From Pseudomonas sp. KNUC1026 (lineage in GTDB: Bacteria; Pseudomonadota; Gammaproteobacteria; Pseudomonadales; Pseudomonadaceae): a stretch of DNA of 64,000 bases. Positions within the stretch are counted from its first letter, which is position 1; each line of letters begins with the position of its first letter. The stretch lies in assembly GCF_021650705.1 (NCBI RefSeq), contig NZ_CP087138.1:434001-498000 (forward strand), read 5' to 3'. Positions 30,371-42,030 of this stretch are shown here, in pieces. Under the pieces are notes generated by a model, which saw only the letters and a list, made by a program, of their open reading frames with translations, did not search any database and was not told the origin of the DNA. Made by a program: the position numbers and the translations under genes.

Positions 30371-31534
30371 TCAGAAGCCGTCGTCCTTGTCGTCGTCCTT
30401 GCCGCCCTTGTCACCCTTTTCGTGGCTCGGGTCGTAAGTACGGGTCAGGTCGCCGCCCAGGCGAAACGCCTTGAAGGGCTCCATGTCGTGCTTGCGCTCG
30501 ACGACATCCGCCGCGCACTGGTACAGGTCGCAGTAGGGTTCGAGCCAGGCGAACTTGCTGTTGACCTTCAGATCGGTCATGTCCTGCTCGTTGCCGTTCT
30601 TGGCCACAAAACCGCCCTGGTCCTTGATACCGTCCATCACCCGCTTGGCCAGCTTCTCCAGTGCGCCATGATTCTCGCCGCGCAGGTCGACGCCGTTGGC
30701 GTTGGCGAAGCTGGCGATCATCATCAGCGGCGGCAGGGCGTAGTTGTGATACGCCAGTGCGCGCTGCTGGCGCTTGAGTTCGTTGGGCAGGAACCCGTCT
30801 GGGTCGATCTGCGTGGTGGCGATCTTGAATTCCTTGACCGACCAATCGAACAGGTCGCGGCGGTTGGTCACCACGGAGGTAGCCATTACCGACCAGGCGG
30901 CCCAGTAGGAATGGTTGTTGATCTTCTCCATCGGCAGGTTCGACCAGTCGCTCACGACCTGATCGCCCAGCTTGCTGAACCAGCCTTCGATCTGCTGAGC
31001 CTGTTGCTCGTGGCCCTGCAGCGGATGGGCGCTTGAGAATTTCAGGCGCAGGTAGGACGAGGACATACTGCCCAGTGCCCATTTGCGCATCGACTTGCCG
31101 GTGTGGTTGAAGTCGGTGGACTCCAGCGCATTGGCATTGGCCCAGGTGGTCAGCCAGTTCAGTGCGCAGTCGAGCTGGTTGGGCCGGCCGTCGCGCATGT
31201 ACTGCATCACGATCTTGCTGATCCCGCGCTCCATGTCGGTGATCGGCTTGGTCGAGTTGCGGAAGGCTTCATCACTGGCGGCGTTGAACGTCGCGCGATG
31301 CTTGTCGGAACCTTCGTATTTGCTGCGAAATTGCAATGTGCCGGTGTACGGCTGAGGGATGGCGGGGCAACTGAAGTTGCCATCGCCCACCTTCTGCTTT
31401 TCGATGCCTTCGTAGTAGCCATGTGGCGGTACCAGAGGCCCACCGGCCAGCGCCGCGAGCGGGCTGGCCATGGCCAGCCCGAGCAGGGCAGGGGCCAGCA
31501 ACTTCCTGGCTTTACGAGAGTTCACGCGGTTCAT
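30371..31534 (-). CDS. algL: AlgL, periplasmic poly(beta-D-mannuronate) lyase
   Basis: 387 residues with signal peptide ([20 protein letters not shown]). AlgL cleaves alginate by beta-elimination and clears polymer trapped in the periplasm. Alpha/alpha-barrel lyase motifs are visible: [18 protein letters not shown] and [14 protein letters not shown] (catalytic Asn/His region), with [21 protein letters not shown] 31534 is preferred over GTG 31540 because GAGGTG lies just upstream. The C-terminus is a charged tail rich in Asp and Lys. Confidence 0.95.
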   Translation of the reverse strand: MNRVNSRKARKLLAPALLGLAMASPLAALAGGPLVPPHGYYEGIEKQKVGDGNFSCPAIPQPYTGTLQFRSKYEGSDKHRATFNAASDEAFRNSTKPITDMERGISKIVMQYMRDGRPNQLDCALNWLTTWANANALESTDFNHTGKSMRKWALGSMSSSYLRLKFSSAHPLQGHEQQAQQIEGWFSKLGDQVVSDWSNLPMEKINNHSYWAAWSVMATSVVTNRRDLFDWSVKEFKIATTQIDPDGFLPNELKRQQRALAYHNYALPPLMMIASFANANGVDLRGENHGALEKLAKRVMDGIKDQGGFVAKNGNEQDMTDLKVNSKFAWLEPYCDLYQCAADVVERKHDMEPFKAFRLGGDLTRTYDPSHEKGDKGGKDDDKDDGF

Positions 31535-31541
31535 GATCACC

Positions 31542-33026
31542 TCACAACCCGGCTTGCGCGTTGCGGCGTTCGCTCACGCCGGGGAATACGTTGCGTTTGC
31601 ACAGCGTCGCTTCGACCTGTTGCGGGCCCGGTTTGGCCGCTGGCGCGCCGTCGGCGGCCTGCTCATCCGGGTTGTCTTCCGGGCCATGCAGCTCCAGAGC
31701 CAGCAGGTTCTGGTGGGCCCAGTCGGCATCGTCACGCAGTTCGAAGGCAAAACGCCCGTCGGTATCGGATGTGGTGGGTTTCTCGATCTTGATGTCTTCG
31801 TGCCGCCCGTTCATGTACCAAAGGGTGGCCTTCATCGTCTTGACCGAAGTGTCGGCAAACTTAATGTCGATCTGATGGTTGTAGTTTTCGAAGTCCTTCA
31901 CGCCATTGCGCCCGTTGACCAGCAATTCGCTGGCCTGGTTCGGTTTGAGCGTGGCTTTGCCGGTGAGTTCGGCAGGCTTTCCTTCGCATCCGTTACCCAT
32001 CATTGCCATCATCTGGCGGTAGATGGTTTCCTGGTCCAGCGGGTACAGCGGGCTGAATTCCCACACCAGGACCTTCGGCGGGTTCTTCTGGAAGTCTTCG
32101 CTGCCCAGGTACTGCAGCATCGAGCCCTCGAAACCACCGCCGGGGAACGCCACGTTCAGAACGTCAGCGTTGGTGTTTTGCTGGATGAAACCGGCGAAGT
32201 TGTAGTTCTTGCCACTGTGCGAGGTACCCACCAGCGTGATCTGCGGCTCGGCGCTGTCGCCGAACAGGTCGCCGTCACCGGCTTCGCCTTTGGGCTCGGT
32301 GGAGAACTGGTCCATGTACTGGATCGCATAGCTGGTACCGCACAGCTGGCCGGCCATGTTCTGCAGGGTGCCGGTCTTGCCCATGCGGCCGGTGACCTTG
32401 GTCTCGAACTCGCGCTTGGGAATGCCTTGGTAGGCCGGGATCTGCTTGATGGTGTCGGCGACGATCTTGGCGGTGCGCTGGGCGCCGTACGGGGTCCAGT
32501 GCTGGTCACCGCGGAAGTAGAAGTCGTGGGCCTGCTGCTCGTTGGTCAACGGCGAGAGGTCCGGCACGTGGTAGCCCATCGCGGCGAAACGGCCGAGCAT
32601 GTCCTTGTAGTTCTTCAGCGCCTTGTCGTAGTCGAAGCGGGCGCGGTCGGCCGGCAGCATGTGCGCGCGGTCTACCAGGCCACGGGTGGGCTGGTAAACG
32701 ATGACCACTTCAACGCCCTTGCTCTTGAACGCATCGTGCAGTTCTTGCAGGCGGCGATAGCCTTCAGGCGTTGTGTTGAACTCGGTGCGCAGGTCTTCGA
32801 CGGTACGGAACAGCCAGTCGCCTTCGCCCTGGAACAGGGTGGTGAAGTTGCGCTGGTAGCGGGTCACGTAGTTCTTGGCATCCAGCGCGGCCGGGCAGAT
32901 CTGGCAGCAAGGCTGTGCGGTGAAATTCGGTGCTTGCACCGGCGCCGCCTGCGCGGTGCCTGCAACGGCGTAGAGCGCCGCTGCCAGGCCAGACAAACCG
33001 AACCATTTGATCAATGGTGAATGCAT
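31542..33026 (-). CDS. algX: AlgX, alginate O-acetyltransferase/biosynthesis protein
   Basis: 494 residues, Sec signal ([16 protein letters not shown]), N-terminal SGNH hydrolase-like domain with Asp-x-His in [13 protein letters not shown] and the Ser in [12 protein letters not shown], and a C-terminal carbohydrate-binding domain. AlgX performs the terminal acetyl transfer onto the polymer in the periplasmic complex with AlgK. The early [13 protein letters not shown] is typical of the family. It overlaps closely with algL downstream (8 bp between stop and ATG). Confidence 0.95.
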   Translation of the reverse strand: MHSPLIKWFGLSGLAAALYAVAGTAQAAPVQAPNFTAQPCCQICPAALDAKNYVTRYQRNFTTLFQGEGDWLFRTVEDLRTEFNTTPEGYRRLQELHDAFKSKGVEVVIVYQPTRGLVDRAHMLPADRARFDYDKALKNYKDMLGRFAAMGYHVPDLSPLTNEQQAHDFYFRGDQHWTPYGAQRTAKIVADTIKQIPAYQGIPKREFETKVTGRMGKTGTLQNMAGQLCGTSYAIQYMDQFSTEPKGEAGDGDLFGDSAEPQITLVGTSHSGKNYNFAGFIQQNTNADVLNVAFPGGGFEGSMLQYLGSEDFQKNPPKVLVWEFSPLYPLDQETIYRQMMAMMGNGCEGKPAELTGKATLKPNQASELLVNGRNGVKDFENYNHQIDIKFADTSVKTMKATLWYMNGRHEDIKIEKPTTSDTDGRFAFELRDDADWAHQNLLALELHGPEDNPDEQAADGAPAAKPGPQQVEATLCKRNVFPGVSERRNAQAGL

Positions 33027-33037
33027 TTAGGTCTTCC

Positions 33038-34633
33038 TCAGTCCTTCGCCATGTCCGATTGCTTTTCGACCGGATCGATCAGCACCGCTTTCTGCTGGCG
33101 CACCAGCAGGTCCATGATTTTTTCCTGGTTGTCGCCCAGCACGCCGTTGAAGCTGATGCCGCTGGACTTCGACGGTGCCAGCATCGCCACCTTGTACAGC
33201 TCCACCGACAGCGGCGAGTCGATCGCCATGGGGCCTGTGCCGTTGGCCGACAACTGGCCGCCCACCACGATCAGCGACACTTCGGCATCGAACGGGTCGA
33301 GCTTGATGTCGCGGTCGGTGTCGGACAGGTCCTTGATGTGGCCATACACGCCCGTCAGGCCATTGCCCATGGCGATGTTGTCGTACAGGCGGATGTTGGT
33401 GCTGTTGCGCACGCGGATGCCGTGGCGCTTGTTGGCCAGCACCTTGTTGCCCCACAGCAGGTTGTCGCCGCTTTCGTACAGGGTGATGCCGTCGGTGTGG
33501 TTCTGGTAGATGTGGTTGTAGGCAACCACGTTGCCCACGCTGTTACGGTCCAGCACCACGCCGGAAAGGTGGTTGTTGTAGCTGCGGTTGTTGATGATGT
33601 AGCTGTTGTCGACTTCGCGCGACACGATGATCCCGTGCTTCTTGTGGGTTCCGTAGACGTCGTTGTCGGCGATGATCAACCCGTGCGAACGGTCGTGCGG
33701 GTCGATGCCGTAGATGATGTTGTCTTTGTAGGTGTTGCTCTTGACCACGAAGTCACGGGTCTCGTAGCAGTAGTAGCCGTACCACATGTCGCTGAAGGTC
33801 GAACCGATGATCCAGCCGGTGGGCTCTTCACGGTTCATCTGCGCCTTCATGCTGGGCGTGTACTGCGAAATCGAGATCCCGTAGGACTTCGATTCGTTGT
33901 AGCCCAGGCTGGCCACGACGGTGTTGACCAGGTACGTCTCGGTACCGCCCCACGACACCAGGAACGGGCGGAACTCGTTCGGCGTCTTGAACTTGCTCGG
34001 GCCTTTGGCCTGCTCGCTCCAGCCGGTGACCTTGGTGTCGAAGGTGAAGAACTTGCCGTCGTTGACCAGGAACGAGCCACCTTCCTGCGACAGGCGCAGG
34101 TCCTTGACCCGGCTGTCGATTTCCAGCGTCGCGCCGTGGGAGATCACGATCGGAACGCGGGCCACCCAGATGCCCGGCGAGGTTTCGTGCAGGTACTGCT
34201 GCGGCACGCTCTTGGCCAGGTCGGCAAAGTTCATGTAGCCGCCGTCGACGAAGATCGCCACCGGAATGCCACGTTGCTTGCCGACCCAGGCGGCGAGTTT
34301 GTTGTCACCGCCAATGAAGGCCTTGAGCGGATCTTCCTGCATCATGCGGCGGATCGACACCTTGCCTTTCTTGCTGTGGTCGATCTTGGCCCTGGCGGCC
34401 TCGGCGGTGTAGCCGGAAAGGTCGGGCAGCTTGGGCGGCGACATGGCCAGCGGGCCTGCATCGGCCTCGACGATGTTGTAGGTCTTGGCTTGCTGCAGTT
34501 CCTTGACCGCGTCCGGCTTGCCCGGCGCCGGTGCCGGCGCGGGGTTGGCCCAGGCGCCGGCGCCTGCGAGCATGATCGCGGCGGCCAGAGCTGTCACTGC
34601 GCAGATACGGCCACTGCGGTTAGGATGATTCAT
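33038..34633 (-). CDS. algG: AlgG, mannuronan C-5-epimerase
   Basis: 531 residues. AlgG converts mannuronate to guluronate in the polymer within the periplasm. The signal peptide is ALAAAIMLAGAGAWANPAP. The right-handed beta-helix repeats include the catalytic DPHDRS motif in YGIDPHDRSHGLIIADNDV and SREVDNSYIINNRSYNNH. It follows algE by 27 bp. Confidence 0.96.
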   Translation of the reverse strand: MNHPNRSGRICAVTALAAAIMLAGAGAWANPAPAPAPGKPDAVKELQQAKTYNIVEADAGPLAMSPPKLPDLSGYTAEAARAKIDHSKKGKVSIRRMMQEDPLKAFIGGDNKLAAWVGKQRGIPVAIFVDGGYMNFADLAKSVPQQYLHETSPGIWVARVPIVISHGATLEIDSRVKDLRLSQEGGSFLVNDGKFFTFDTKVTGWSEQAKGPSKFKTPNEFRPFLVSWGGTETYLVNTVVASLGYNESKSYGISISQYTPSMKAQMNREEPTGWIIGSTFSDMWYGYYCYETRDFVVKSNTYKDNIIYGIDPHDRSHGLIIADNDVYGTHKKHGIIVSREVDNSYIINNRSYNNHLSGVVLDRNSVGNVVAYNHIYQNHTDGITLYESGDNLLWGNKVLANKRHGIRVRNSTNIRLYDNIAMGNGLTGVYGHIKDLSDTDRDIKLDPFDAEVSLIVVGGQLSANGTGPMAIDSPLSVELYKVAMLAPSKSSGISFNGVLGDNQEKIMDLLVRQQKAVLIDPVEKQSDMAKD

Positions 34634-34660
34634 CTCAATGCACTCCCTTGGCGGTATTCA

Positions 34661-36139
34661 TCAGAAACGCCAGATCACATCGACGATGGCGCGGTGCATG
34701 TAGCTGTCGACGCCACTGCCGTACGCATCGCCCGGCTTGAACACGCCGGCACGCAGGCGAACCAGTGCCGAAGGCTCATCGATGGACTTGGCAACGGCCG
34801 CCGGCAGCAGGCCTTGTTTGAAGTACTTGGTCACGACCAGGTCCAGCTCCTGCCCCAGGTCCTTGCTGCCGGGGCTGAGCGGCAGGGTGGAGAGGCGGTC
34901 GCCGTTGTTGTCGTCGGGGCCGATCGCGGTGACGTTGTTGCTGCCGATGCCGGTGCTGCCATCGACACGCCAGAACTTGTGGTAGATCAGGCTGGCGTCA
35001 TAGTCCTCTTGCAGTTCCCATGAGGCGAACAGCGAAGCGGTCTGCACGTTGGCCATCTCGGCCTGGTAGGCCTCACCGAAACGGCTGATGCGCGAGCGGG
35101 TACCGGTCCAGCTGGAGCGGTTGCTCTGCAGGCCGTTCTGTTGGTAGTTCTTGCTGGCACGCGAATAGGCGCCGCCGACCTGCCATTGCGGATCGAGGCG
35201 GAAACGAATGCCCATGTCGGTAGCCCAGCCGCTGACGTCCTGGCTGGTGCGCTCGCCTGCGGTCACGATCTCGTCGCTGGTGGAGCTGGTGCTCACACGC
35301 TTGCGGTTACCGGTCATGCCGGTCAGGCTGCCCCAGTAGTTGATCGTGTTCAGGTTGCGGTGGTTGTAAGCGTCACTGTCAGCTTCGATACCCAGCCAAG
35401 TCAGTTTCGCGTTTTCGCGTTTATCCAGATCGTCGACTTCTTCGCCCACCGACGGCAGCTTGCCGTCATCGTTGATGTGGTGCGCGCGGATGCCGATCCA
35501 CTGGCCCGGCGTCCACTGGTAGGCCGCGTCACCCCAGAAGTGGGTGCGGTCCTTGTCGGTGGGGGAGAGGCGCGAGTAGTCGGTACGGTAGTCGCTGAAA
35601 CGCTGGCCAACGCCCACGTCTGCCTTGAGCAGGGTGGTGTCGAAGTTCCAGGTCAGCGATTCGATGTAGTTGTCGTGCCACAGGCCGTCGTTCTGTCGCA
35701 GGCGCTGGCGGCCGAACTTGAACATCTCGCCCGGGTAGGGCGTCAGGCCGCTGTAGCCGACCCACAGTTCGCGCAGGGCCAGGTAGCTGTTCTTGGCTTC
35801 GCGGTCCTTGCTGTAGTACCGGCTGTTGCCCGAGGCTTCCTGGCCCGGCTGTACCAACGGGTCGGTCTGGATGGTATCGGTGGCGGTGACCGCCTGGCCC
35901 ATGAAATAGCCACTCCAGTTGCCCCACTCACCGTACGCCCACGGGCGCAGGTCAAGGCCGATACCGTTGACGTCGCCATCGGAGCGCGTGCCCAGGTCGC
36001 GGTCACCTTCCGATTGAGCAGTGGCCTTGACCTCAAGGCCGAAATTCTGCTCGGTGGTCAGCGCCGCCAAAGTGGGGCACGACCACAAAGAGGCGAACCC
36101 CAGGCCGATACCGGCCAGCATCCATTGATTCAATTTCAT
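34661..36139 (-). CDS. algE: AlgE, outer-membrane alginate export porin
   Basis: 492-residue beta-barrel that secretes alginate. Signal [20 protein letters not shown]. Long series of amphipathic strands with many aromatic girdle residues ([36 protein letters not shown]) and a typical C-terminal aromatic ending (AIVDVIWRF). Its ATG overlaps the algK stop by 4 bp, so the two export components are coupled. Confidence 0.95.
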   Translation of the reverse strand: MKLNQWMLAGIGLGFASLWSCPTLAALTTEQNFGLEVKATAQSEGDRDLGTRSDGDVNGIGLDLRPWAYGEWGNWSGYFMGQAVTATDTIQTDPLVQPGQEASGNSRYYSKDREAKNSYLALRELWVGYSGLTPYPGEMFKFGRQRLRQNDGLWHDNYIESLTWNFDTTLLKADVGVGQRFSDYRTDYSRLSPTDKDRTHFWGDAAYQWTPGQWIGIRAHHINDDGKLPSVGEEVDDLDKRENAKLTWLGIEADSDAYNHRNLNTINYWGSLTGMTGNRKRVSTSSTSDEIVTAGERTSQDVSGWATDMGIRFRLDPQWQVGGAYSRASKNYQQNGLQSNRSSWTGTRSRISRFGEAYQAEMANVQTASLFASWELQEDYDASLIYHKFWRVDGSTGIGSNNVTAIGPDDNNGDRLSTLPLSPGSKDLGQELDLVVTKYFKQGLLPAAVAKSIDEPSALVRLRAGVFKPGDAYGSGVDSYMHRAIVDVIWRF

Positions 36140-37578
36140 AGAGATTCGTCCTCACCTACTTCATTCTCTGGCAGGGCGTGCATCGCCACCGCGGCGTTAT
36201 CCTGGGCCATGGCGCCGCGTGCGGCCATCTCTTGTTGCAAGATCTGCTGGGCTTGCGCACGTTGTTCTGGCAGCACTTGCTGGTCGATGGTCTGGAACAG
36301 CTCATCGATCTCCGGGCGCGGCTGGTTCATCGCCTGGGCACGGGCCTTGGCCAGCTGAATGAACACGTAGGCGTTGGTCATGTTCGGCATCGTGCCGCGG
36401 CCGTTGGCATAGAGCTGCGCCAAGGCGAAGTCTGCGCTGTTCTGGCCACGGCGCGCTGCGGTGAGCAGGTTGTCGACAGCCTTCTGCGGCTCGACCATGC
36501 CCAGGTAACCCCGGCGGTAGATCTGGCCGATGTAGTAGTAACCGCTGACTTGCTCGGGCACAGCCTTCTGGAAGTGCCCCAGTGCGTCCTGGGCATTGGG
36601 CAGGATCAGCTTGCCCTCATAACTCATGCGCCCCAGCAGCAGTTCCGCGCGGGTCGGGTCGGCCTCGTGGCCCTTGTCGATGTTGGCCTTGATCGCATCG
36701 ACATCCCCAAGGTCGGGGTTGTTGTACTGCAGGTCTGCCAGCGTGATGTACGCCTGCGGCCAGCTGGGTGCTGCGTCTTCGAGCAGCTCCTTGGCGACTT
36801 TCGGGTCCGGGGTGCCGATGCTCGGATCGGCCATTACCCGTGCCACGCCGTCGACGCGCTGGCCGGTGACGAAACCGAAGTGGAACTTGTTCTTCAGGTC
36901 CTCGATCAGGTTGTCGCGGTCCTGGGTACGGTTCTGCTTCTGGTAAACGGTCGCCAGCTCCACGTAACAGATGTCGCTGGTTTCCAGCGCCTGCTTGCAG
37001 ATGCTTTCGACTTCGCCCAGATGCTGGTCGTAGGTGTTCTGCATGCGGTACAGAATGATCTGCGCCAGGCCCGCCTCGGGATAACCCTGGGCGCGCCATT
37101 GGCTGATCTTCTGCTGCGCATTCACATTCGGGAAGCTTTGCGGGTATTGCAGGTACAGCAGCGCCAGCGGCATCAGCACGCCTGGCTCGCCGTTGTCGAA
37201 CGCCTTGGTCAGCAGCCCTTCGGCTTCATGGCGTTCGGCCTCGGTGGAGTTGGGCTTGACCGCCAGCAGCTTGCCCAGGCGCGATTGCGCCCGTGGCGAG
37301 GTGGCAGCGGCGGCCCGATAGGTCGCCTCTGCCTTGGCCAGTTGCGCAGGATCGCCACTGTCTACCCAGGTGTCGGCCAGGCCGATCTGGGCGTCGACGT
37401 AACCCATGTCGGCCAGTTGCTGGTAGTTCTTCTGCGCCAGGGCGAGGTCGCCGTTTTTCAGCGCCTCGTTGGCCAGGCGCTGGTCAGGCAGCCCGGCGCA
37501 ACCGGCGAGGCCGATGGCCACGGCCAGGCCCAAGAGCACGGGCCTGTGCAGGTTCTTGAAAGTATCTGCCACGGTCAT
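36136..37578 (-). CDS. algK: AlgK, TPR outer-membrane lipoprotein
   Basis: 480 residues, lipoprotein signal with lipobox LAGC ([18 protein letters not shown]), then Sel1/TPR-like repeats ([60 protein letters not shown]). AlgK helps localise AlgE and bridges the periplasmic complex. The tail is acidic and ends [10 protein letters not shown]. Confidence 0.95.
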   Translation of the reverse strand: MTVADTFKNLHRPVLLGLAVAIGLAGCAGLPDQRLANEALKNGDLALAQKNYQQLADMGYVDAQIGLADTWVDSGDPAQLAKAEATYRAAAATSPRAQSRLGKLLAVKPNSTEAERHEAEGLLTKAFDNGEPGVLMPLALLYLQYPQSFPNVNAQQKISQWRAQGYPEAGLAQIILYRMQNTYDQHLGEVESICKQALETSDICYVELATVYQKQNRTQDRDNLIEDLKNKFHFGFVTGQRVDGVARVMADPSIGTPDPKVAKELLEDAAPSWPQAYITLADLQYNNPDLGDVDAIKANIDKGHEADPTRAELLLGRMSYEGKLILPNAQDALGHFQKAVPEQVSGYYYIGQIYRRGYLGMVEPQKAVDNLLTAARRGQNSADFALAQLYANGRGTMPNMTNAYVFIQLAKARAQAMNQPRPEIDELFQTIDQQVLPEQRAQAQQILQQEMAARGAMAQDNAAVAMHALPENEVGEDESL

Positions 37579-37594
37579 CTCCTTAGGGCCCTGC

Positions 37595-38758
37595 TCAGAA
37601 ACCGCGCGCCACGGCTTTGTTGATCAGCCAGTCCAGGCTTGGGCCACGGTCGTTGGCCACTTCAACCGGGCGGCCGGCCAGCGAGCTTGGCAGCGCTTCG
37701 TCAGGCTTGATGGTCACGCGGATGTCCGAGGACAGCTCGTCCTGCTTGAGCGGGGTGCTGGAAACGATGGTGCCTTCACGGTCGGTGTCTTCACCGGAGA
37801 CGTGGAAGGTCACGCGCGCGCCTGGGCGAACGTGCTGGAAGTCGCTGTAGGCAAAGCGGGCATCCACACCTGCGGTCGCGTCACGCGGCGCCAGGGTGAA
37901 GATCACGTCGCCTTTGCTCGCGTACTGGCCATTGGCAACCAGTTGCTGAGAGACCACGCAGTCGCACGGCGAGGTCAGGGTGCCGGTCATCTGCTTGCCG
38001 AACAGCTCGGTGACTTTCTCGGGGGTCAGGTCGGCTTCTTCCAGGTGGCCCTTGAGCACGTCCAGCATGCTGGTGCTGAAGCTCGCCAGCGGGGCGCCTT
38101 TGGCAGCCACGCCGTTCGGGCCGATCAGGCTGGAAACGGTGCCGTCACGCGGCATGGTGATGTTGGTGCCCGGCACGCTGACCACGGCTGCTTCGGCGTG
38201 GGTGACGAAGTAGGCGCCGTAGATGGACTTGAGCACGTAACCGAAAGCCGCGACGCCAACGATGAACACGCCCAGGCTGAAGCCCACAGCGCTGGCACGG
38301 CCCAGGAAACCACGGCCGTCGGCCAGTTTCTTGTCCTTGCGCGCCTTGGTGAAGTTTTCGCGCTGCAGGGTGCCCAGCAGGTCGCCCATGGTCACCAGCT
38401 CACCGCTCATGTGCGAGGTGATCAGGTGGCGCAGGGTGGAGATGTCGGCAGGCTCCAGGTTCTGGAACTGCGCGCCTACACGGCCGTCGTTGTCGGTGGA
38501 GCGAGCCTGGAACTGCACGTCCATGCCCAGGCCGAGGTTGTCGACCACGAACATCAGGCGGCCGCGATACAGTTGGCCTTCGACCAGCGGTTTGGGGCTG
38601 ACGAAGGAGAAACCGCCTGCGGACAGGTCGTCGACGCGCGCTTCCAGGGTCTCGCGGTTCGGGCCGATGAAACGAATCTTCGCAGGCATGCGAACCCGGG
38701 CGAACTGGCGCTGGGCTTCGGATTCATGGACCACGTTGGTGTTGATTGCTGTACTCAT
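37595..38758 (-). CDS. alg44: Alg44, c-di-GMP-binding alginate co-polymerase
   Basis: 387 residues. The N-terminal PilZ domain shows the c-di-GMP residues: the Arg pair in QRQFARVRMPAKIRF and D-x-S-x-x-G in DDLSAGGFSF. One transmembrane helix (ASAVGFSLGVFIVGVAAFGY) leads to a periplasmic HlyD/MFP-like region (LTSPCDCVVSQQLVANGQYA). It activates Alg8 when c-di-GMP is high, adding post-translational control to the AlgU promoter. Confidence 0.96.
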   Translation of the reverse strand: MSTAINTNVVHESEAQRQFARVRMPAKIRFIGPNRETLEARVDDLSAGGFSFVSPKPLVEGQLYRGRLMFVVDNLGLGMDVQFQARSTDNDGRVGAQFQNLEPADISTLRHLITSHMSGELVTMGDLLGTLQRENFTKARKDKKLADGRGFLGRASAVGFSLGVFIVGVAAFGYVLKSIYGAYFVTHAEAAVVSVPGTNITMPRDGTVSSLIGPNGVAAKGAPLASFSTSMLDVLKGHLEEADLTPEKVTELFGKQMTGTLTSPCDCVVSQQLVANGQYASKGDVIFTLAPRDATAGVDARFAYSDFQHVRPGARVTFHVSGEDTDREGTIVSSTPLKQDELSSDIRVTIKPDEALPSSLAGRPVEVANDRGPSLDWLINKAVARGF

Positions 38759-38792
38759 GGTGATAATTCCTGATTAATCCATTGAAGCCCGG

Positions 38793-40274
38793 TCAGATGA
38801 TCGCGAACAGGAAAGCAACGAAGATGCTGCCTGCCGAGAACGTCATCGTCCGAGACGACCAGGTGTTGAACCATTGTTGAAAACTGGCGAGATCGCGTTT
38901 GAGCGCAGTGGGCTGGCGGGTCCAGGACTGCTTATCGAGGCGGAAGAAGACGTAGATCTTCATCAGTGCGCCGACGATTTGGTTGTAATAAAGAATGATC
39001 GGGTACGCAGGGCCGATGCGGTGGCCGCTAAGCGACAGCAGCAGCGTGAGGATCAGGCGGGTGATGCCGATCCACAGGAAGTACGCCATCAGGTAGGCCG
39101 CGTGGTACTTGATGCCGGCGATGATCGCAGTGGTCAGGCCCAACAGGCTGGTCCACATCGACACGCGCTGATCGAACAGCACGACGCTGGTGAACACACC
39201 AAGGCGCTGCATGCCCAGGCCCAGGGCCCGGCTGTTCTGGCGCAGGTTGTTGCCGTACCAGCGATACATCAGCTTGCGGCTGGCCTTGACGAAGCTCTTT
39301 TCCGGGGGGTGTTCCACGGTGTTGATCTTCGCGTCCGGCACGTAGAAGGTGTCGTAACCCAGGCGCATCAGGCTGAACCAGCTCGACTTGTCGTCCCCGG
39401 TCAGGAACTTGAAGCGGCCAAGGCGCCAGTGCTGCAGCGAATCGGCTTCGACGTCGGCGATGAAGCTTGGGTCGGTGACCACGGTGGCGCGGAACATCGA
39501 CATGCGCCCGGTCATGGTCAGCACGCGTTTGGACAGCGCCATCGAACACATGTTGATGTGGCGCTGAGCGAAGCGCAGCTTGTGCCACTCGCTCATGATG
39601 TAACCGCCGCGCACTTCGCAGAATTCGTTGGTGGTCAGGCCGCCAACGTTGGGGTACATCGCGAACCACGGCACGCTCTTGCGCACCACGCCCTCGGCCA
39701 GCACCGTATCGCCGTCGATCACCGCAACCACCGAGTTGGCATCGGGCAGGTGGCGGGAGATGGCGCGGAAGCCGTAGGCCAGGCCGTCGCGTTTGCCGGT
39801 GCCGGGGATGCGGACGAAGTCCAGCGACACGCGGTCAGGCGGGTTCAGCCGTTCCCACAGTGCCTTGACCAGCAGTTCGTCGCTCATCTCGACCAGCGAG
39901 CACACCACGGTGGTGGGGTAGCCGCAGTTGATCGCTTCGCGGATTACCGAGCCGTACACCGCAGCAGTGGTGCCTGCGTCGATGCGAAAGCTTGTGACCA
40001 TCAGGTACACATGCGTAGGGTCGGTCGCGTCGCCCAGGGCCTGCGCCTTGCGCTTGAGCCAGGGGTAGACGATATAAAGGAAGATCATCCCGCGCACGAA
40101 GTGGATCGCGCCCATGGAATAGCGCCAGATACCCACGGCGCCGACCAGGAAGATGAAATCCTTGGAATCGGATTCGAAGAGGCGTTCGGGCAGCATCAAT
40201 GCCAGCACCATCAACGCGCACAAGTAGAAAAGCCAACCGGCGGCCTGTAGCAGGCCGTGCTTTAGCCTGAGCAT
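38793..40274 (-). CDS. alg8: Alg8, alginate polymerase (GT2 glycosyltransferase)
   Basis: 493-residue inner-membrane glycosyltransferase that polymerises GDP-mannuronate. Hydrophobic segments flank a cytosolic GT-A domain with the Asp motif [16 protein letters not shown] and the acceptor/processivity region [21 protein letters not shown]-terminal helices follow ([20 protein letters not shown]). It works with Alg44. The 108-bp gap to algD has no strong terminator. Confidence 0.96.
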   Translation of the reverse strand: MLRLKHGLLQAAGWLFYLCALMVLALMLPERLFESDSKDFIFLVGAVGIWRYSMGAIHFVRGMIFLYIVYPWLKRKAQALGDATDPTHVYLMVTSFRIDAGTTAAVYGSVIREAINCGYPTTVVCSLVEMSDELLVKALWERLNPPDRVSLDFVRIPGTGKRDGLAYGFRAISRHLPDANSVVAVIDGDTVLAEGVVRKSVPWFAMYPNVGGLTTNEFCEVRGGYIMSEWHKLRFAQRHINMCSMALSKRVLTMTGRMSMFRATVVTDPSFIADVEADSLQHWRLGRFKFLTGDDKSSWFSLMRLGYDTFYVPDAKINTVEHPPEKSFVKASRKLMYRWYGNNLRQNSRALGLGMQRLGVFTSVVLFDQRVSMWTSLLGLTTAIIAGIKYHAAYLMAYFLWIGITRLILTLLLSLSGHRIGPAYPIILYYNQIVGALMKIYVFFRLDKQSWTRQPTALKRDLASFQQWFNTWSSRTMTFSAGSIFVAFLFAII

Positions 40275-40382
40275 ATCTGCATCCGTCTCTTGATCGGGGC
40301 GCTCGAATTCAGAGGCCCGAAATGTCTATGGGCAGGCATCGAAAAATCCGCAGCGCCCCGGAGGGCGCCACAGTTTCGCTGC

Positions 40383-41699
40383 TTACCAGCAGATACCTTC
40401 GGTACCTTTCTGCAGGTCGGTGGTGTCTTTCATGAAGCCCACCAGGTCGATGACCTTCTTGCCAGCCGGGACGTTGTCCACCAGCTTGCGGAAGCTCTCG
40501 TCACCGTTGCCGAGGATGATCACATCGGCGTTGTCGACCACTGCGTCGAAGTCGGAGTTGAGCAGCGAAGACACGTGAGGGATCTTCGACTCGATGTACT
40601 CTTTGTTCGCGCCGTGTACGCGGGCGTACTCGACGTTGCGGTCGAAGATCGACAGCTCGAAGCCTTTACCGATCAGCTTTTCGGCCAGCTCTACCAGCGG
40701 GCTTTCGCGCAGGTCGTCGGTGCCGGCCTTGAAGCTCAGGCCCAGCAGGGCGACTTTGCGCTTGTCGTGACTGGCGACGATGTCGAAGGCGTTCTGAACC
40801 TGCGATTCGTTGCTGCGCATCAGCGAGCCGATCAGCGGCGCTTCGACGTCCAGCGAGGTGGCGCGGTAGTTCAGGGCGCGTACGTCTTTTGGCAGGCAGG
40901 AGCCGCCGAACGCGAAGCCTGGGCGCATGTAGTAGGCCGACAGGTTCAGGTGAGTGTCCTGGCAGACCACGTTCATCACTTCACGGCCATCGACGCCGCA
41001 GGCCTTGGCGATGTTGCCGATTTCGTTGGCGAAGGTCACCTTGGTGGCGTGCCACACGTTGCAGGTGTACTTGATCATTTCGGCCACTTCGATCGACTTG
41101 CGGATCACCGGGGCGTCCAGCTCGCTGTACAGTTTTTCCAGCAGGTCGCCGGAGATCGTGTCCAGTTCGCCGATTACGGTCATCGGAGGATGATCGTAGT
41201 CTTTGATCGCGGTGCTTTCGCGCAGGAACTCAGGGTTGACCGCTACGCCGAAGTCGACGCCGGCTTTCTTGCCCGAATGCTGTTCCAGGATCGGGATCAC
41301 CACGTTCTTGACGGTGCCCGGCAGAACGGTGGAGCGAACCACGACGGTGTGGCGCTCTTGCTTGTCGCGCAGCACCAGGCCGATTTCGCGGCATACCGAC
41401 TCCATGAACTCAAGGCCCAGGTCGCCGTTCTTCTTGCTCGGGGTACCCACTGCAATCAGCGAAACTTCGGTGTCGCGAATCGCTTGGGCGAAATCATTGG
41501 TGCCACGCAGGCGACCATTCTGAATGCCCTGTGCCAGCAGCTCTTCCAGGCCCGGCTCAACGATGGGCGACTTCCCTTGGTTGATCAGGTCGATCTTGGC
41601 TTTGGAAACGTCTACACCAACGACCTCGTGACCACGAGCCGACAAGCAGCCCGCACATACCGCGCCTACATAGCCCAAACCAAAGATGCTGATACGCAT
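40383..41699 (-). CDS. algD: AlgD, GDP-mannose 6-dehydrogenase
   Basis: 438 residues. First committed step of alginate synthesis: NAD-dependent oxidation of GDP-mannose to GDP-mannuronate. ATG 41699 gives MRISIFGLGYVGAVCAGCLS with the Rossmann motif GLGYVG. The catalytic Cys is in YYMRPGFAFGGSCLPKDVRA, and the C-terminal end AEGICW-like motif (GTEGICW) is conserved. It is the first gene of the 12-gene operon and lies about 490 nt behind the AlgU promoter. Confidence 0.97.
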   Translation of the reverse strand: MRISIFGLGYVGAVCAGCLSARGHEVVGVDVSKAKIDLINQGKSPIVEPGLEELLAQGIQNGRLRGTNDFAQAIRDTEVSLIAVGTPSKKNGDLGLEFMESVCREIGLVLRDKQERHTVVVRSTVLPGTVKNVVIPILEQHSGKKAGVDFGVAVNPEFLRESTAIKDYDHPPMTVIGELDTISGDLLEKLYSELDAPVIRKSIEVAEMIKYTCNVWHATKVTFANEIGNIAKACGVDGREVMNVVCQDTHLNLSAYYMRPGFAFGGSCLPKDVRALNYRATSLDVEAPLIGSLMRSNESQVQNAFDIVASHDKRKVALLGLSFKAGTDDLRESPLVELAEKLIGKGFELSIFDRNVEYARVHGANKEYIESKIPHVSSLLNSDFDAVVDNADVIILGNGDESFRKLVDNVPAGKKVIDLVGFMKDTTDLQKGTEGICW

Positions 41700-42009
41700 C
41701 GCATTCACCTCATGTGTCATGCCAGCTCAACTAATAGAGCCAGCCTGGGGTTGATTAACCGGCAGCATTCGGCCGCACGAGTGCCTGGCGCAAAAATCGC
41801 CATTTCACCGTGGTATTACCTCTGCAGGCCTGTTTGATTCCGAATGCCCAAGAACGGGCATCCAACGTGGGCAACGTTCGGCCATGAAACTTCGGCCTTG
41901 CCCTGGAATGTAGCCAGTCTTTATTGCAAAACGGCTCACCTTCACGTCGTTACTTGCATTCGCTTGTTGGATTTTTTCCTTGCGAATCAAGCATATAAGC
42001 CGAACTGCA

Positions 42010-42030
42010 TGAACTTGTATCGTAAGTTCA
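42010..42030. repeat. Inverted repeat in algD leader
   Basis: TGAACTT and AAGTTCA are separated by GTATCGT. The arms equal the AlgU -35 hexamer GAACTT in both orientations, but no matching -10 (TCnnA) follows at 16-17 nt on the minus strand. It may be a regulator site or an RNA hairpin in the leader. Confidence 0.45.

Noticed and set aside
33014..35023. A 669-codon plus-strand frame opposite algG and algE
   Set aside because: Shadow of the algG/algE codons; Val/Ala/Asp/His-rich composition typical of antisense frames in GC-rich genes.
42010..42030. Leader palindrome as the main AlgU promoter
   Set aside because: No TCnnA -10 at 16-17 nt from GAACTT; the site at 42197-42223 fits far better.
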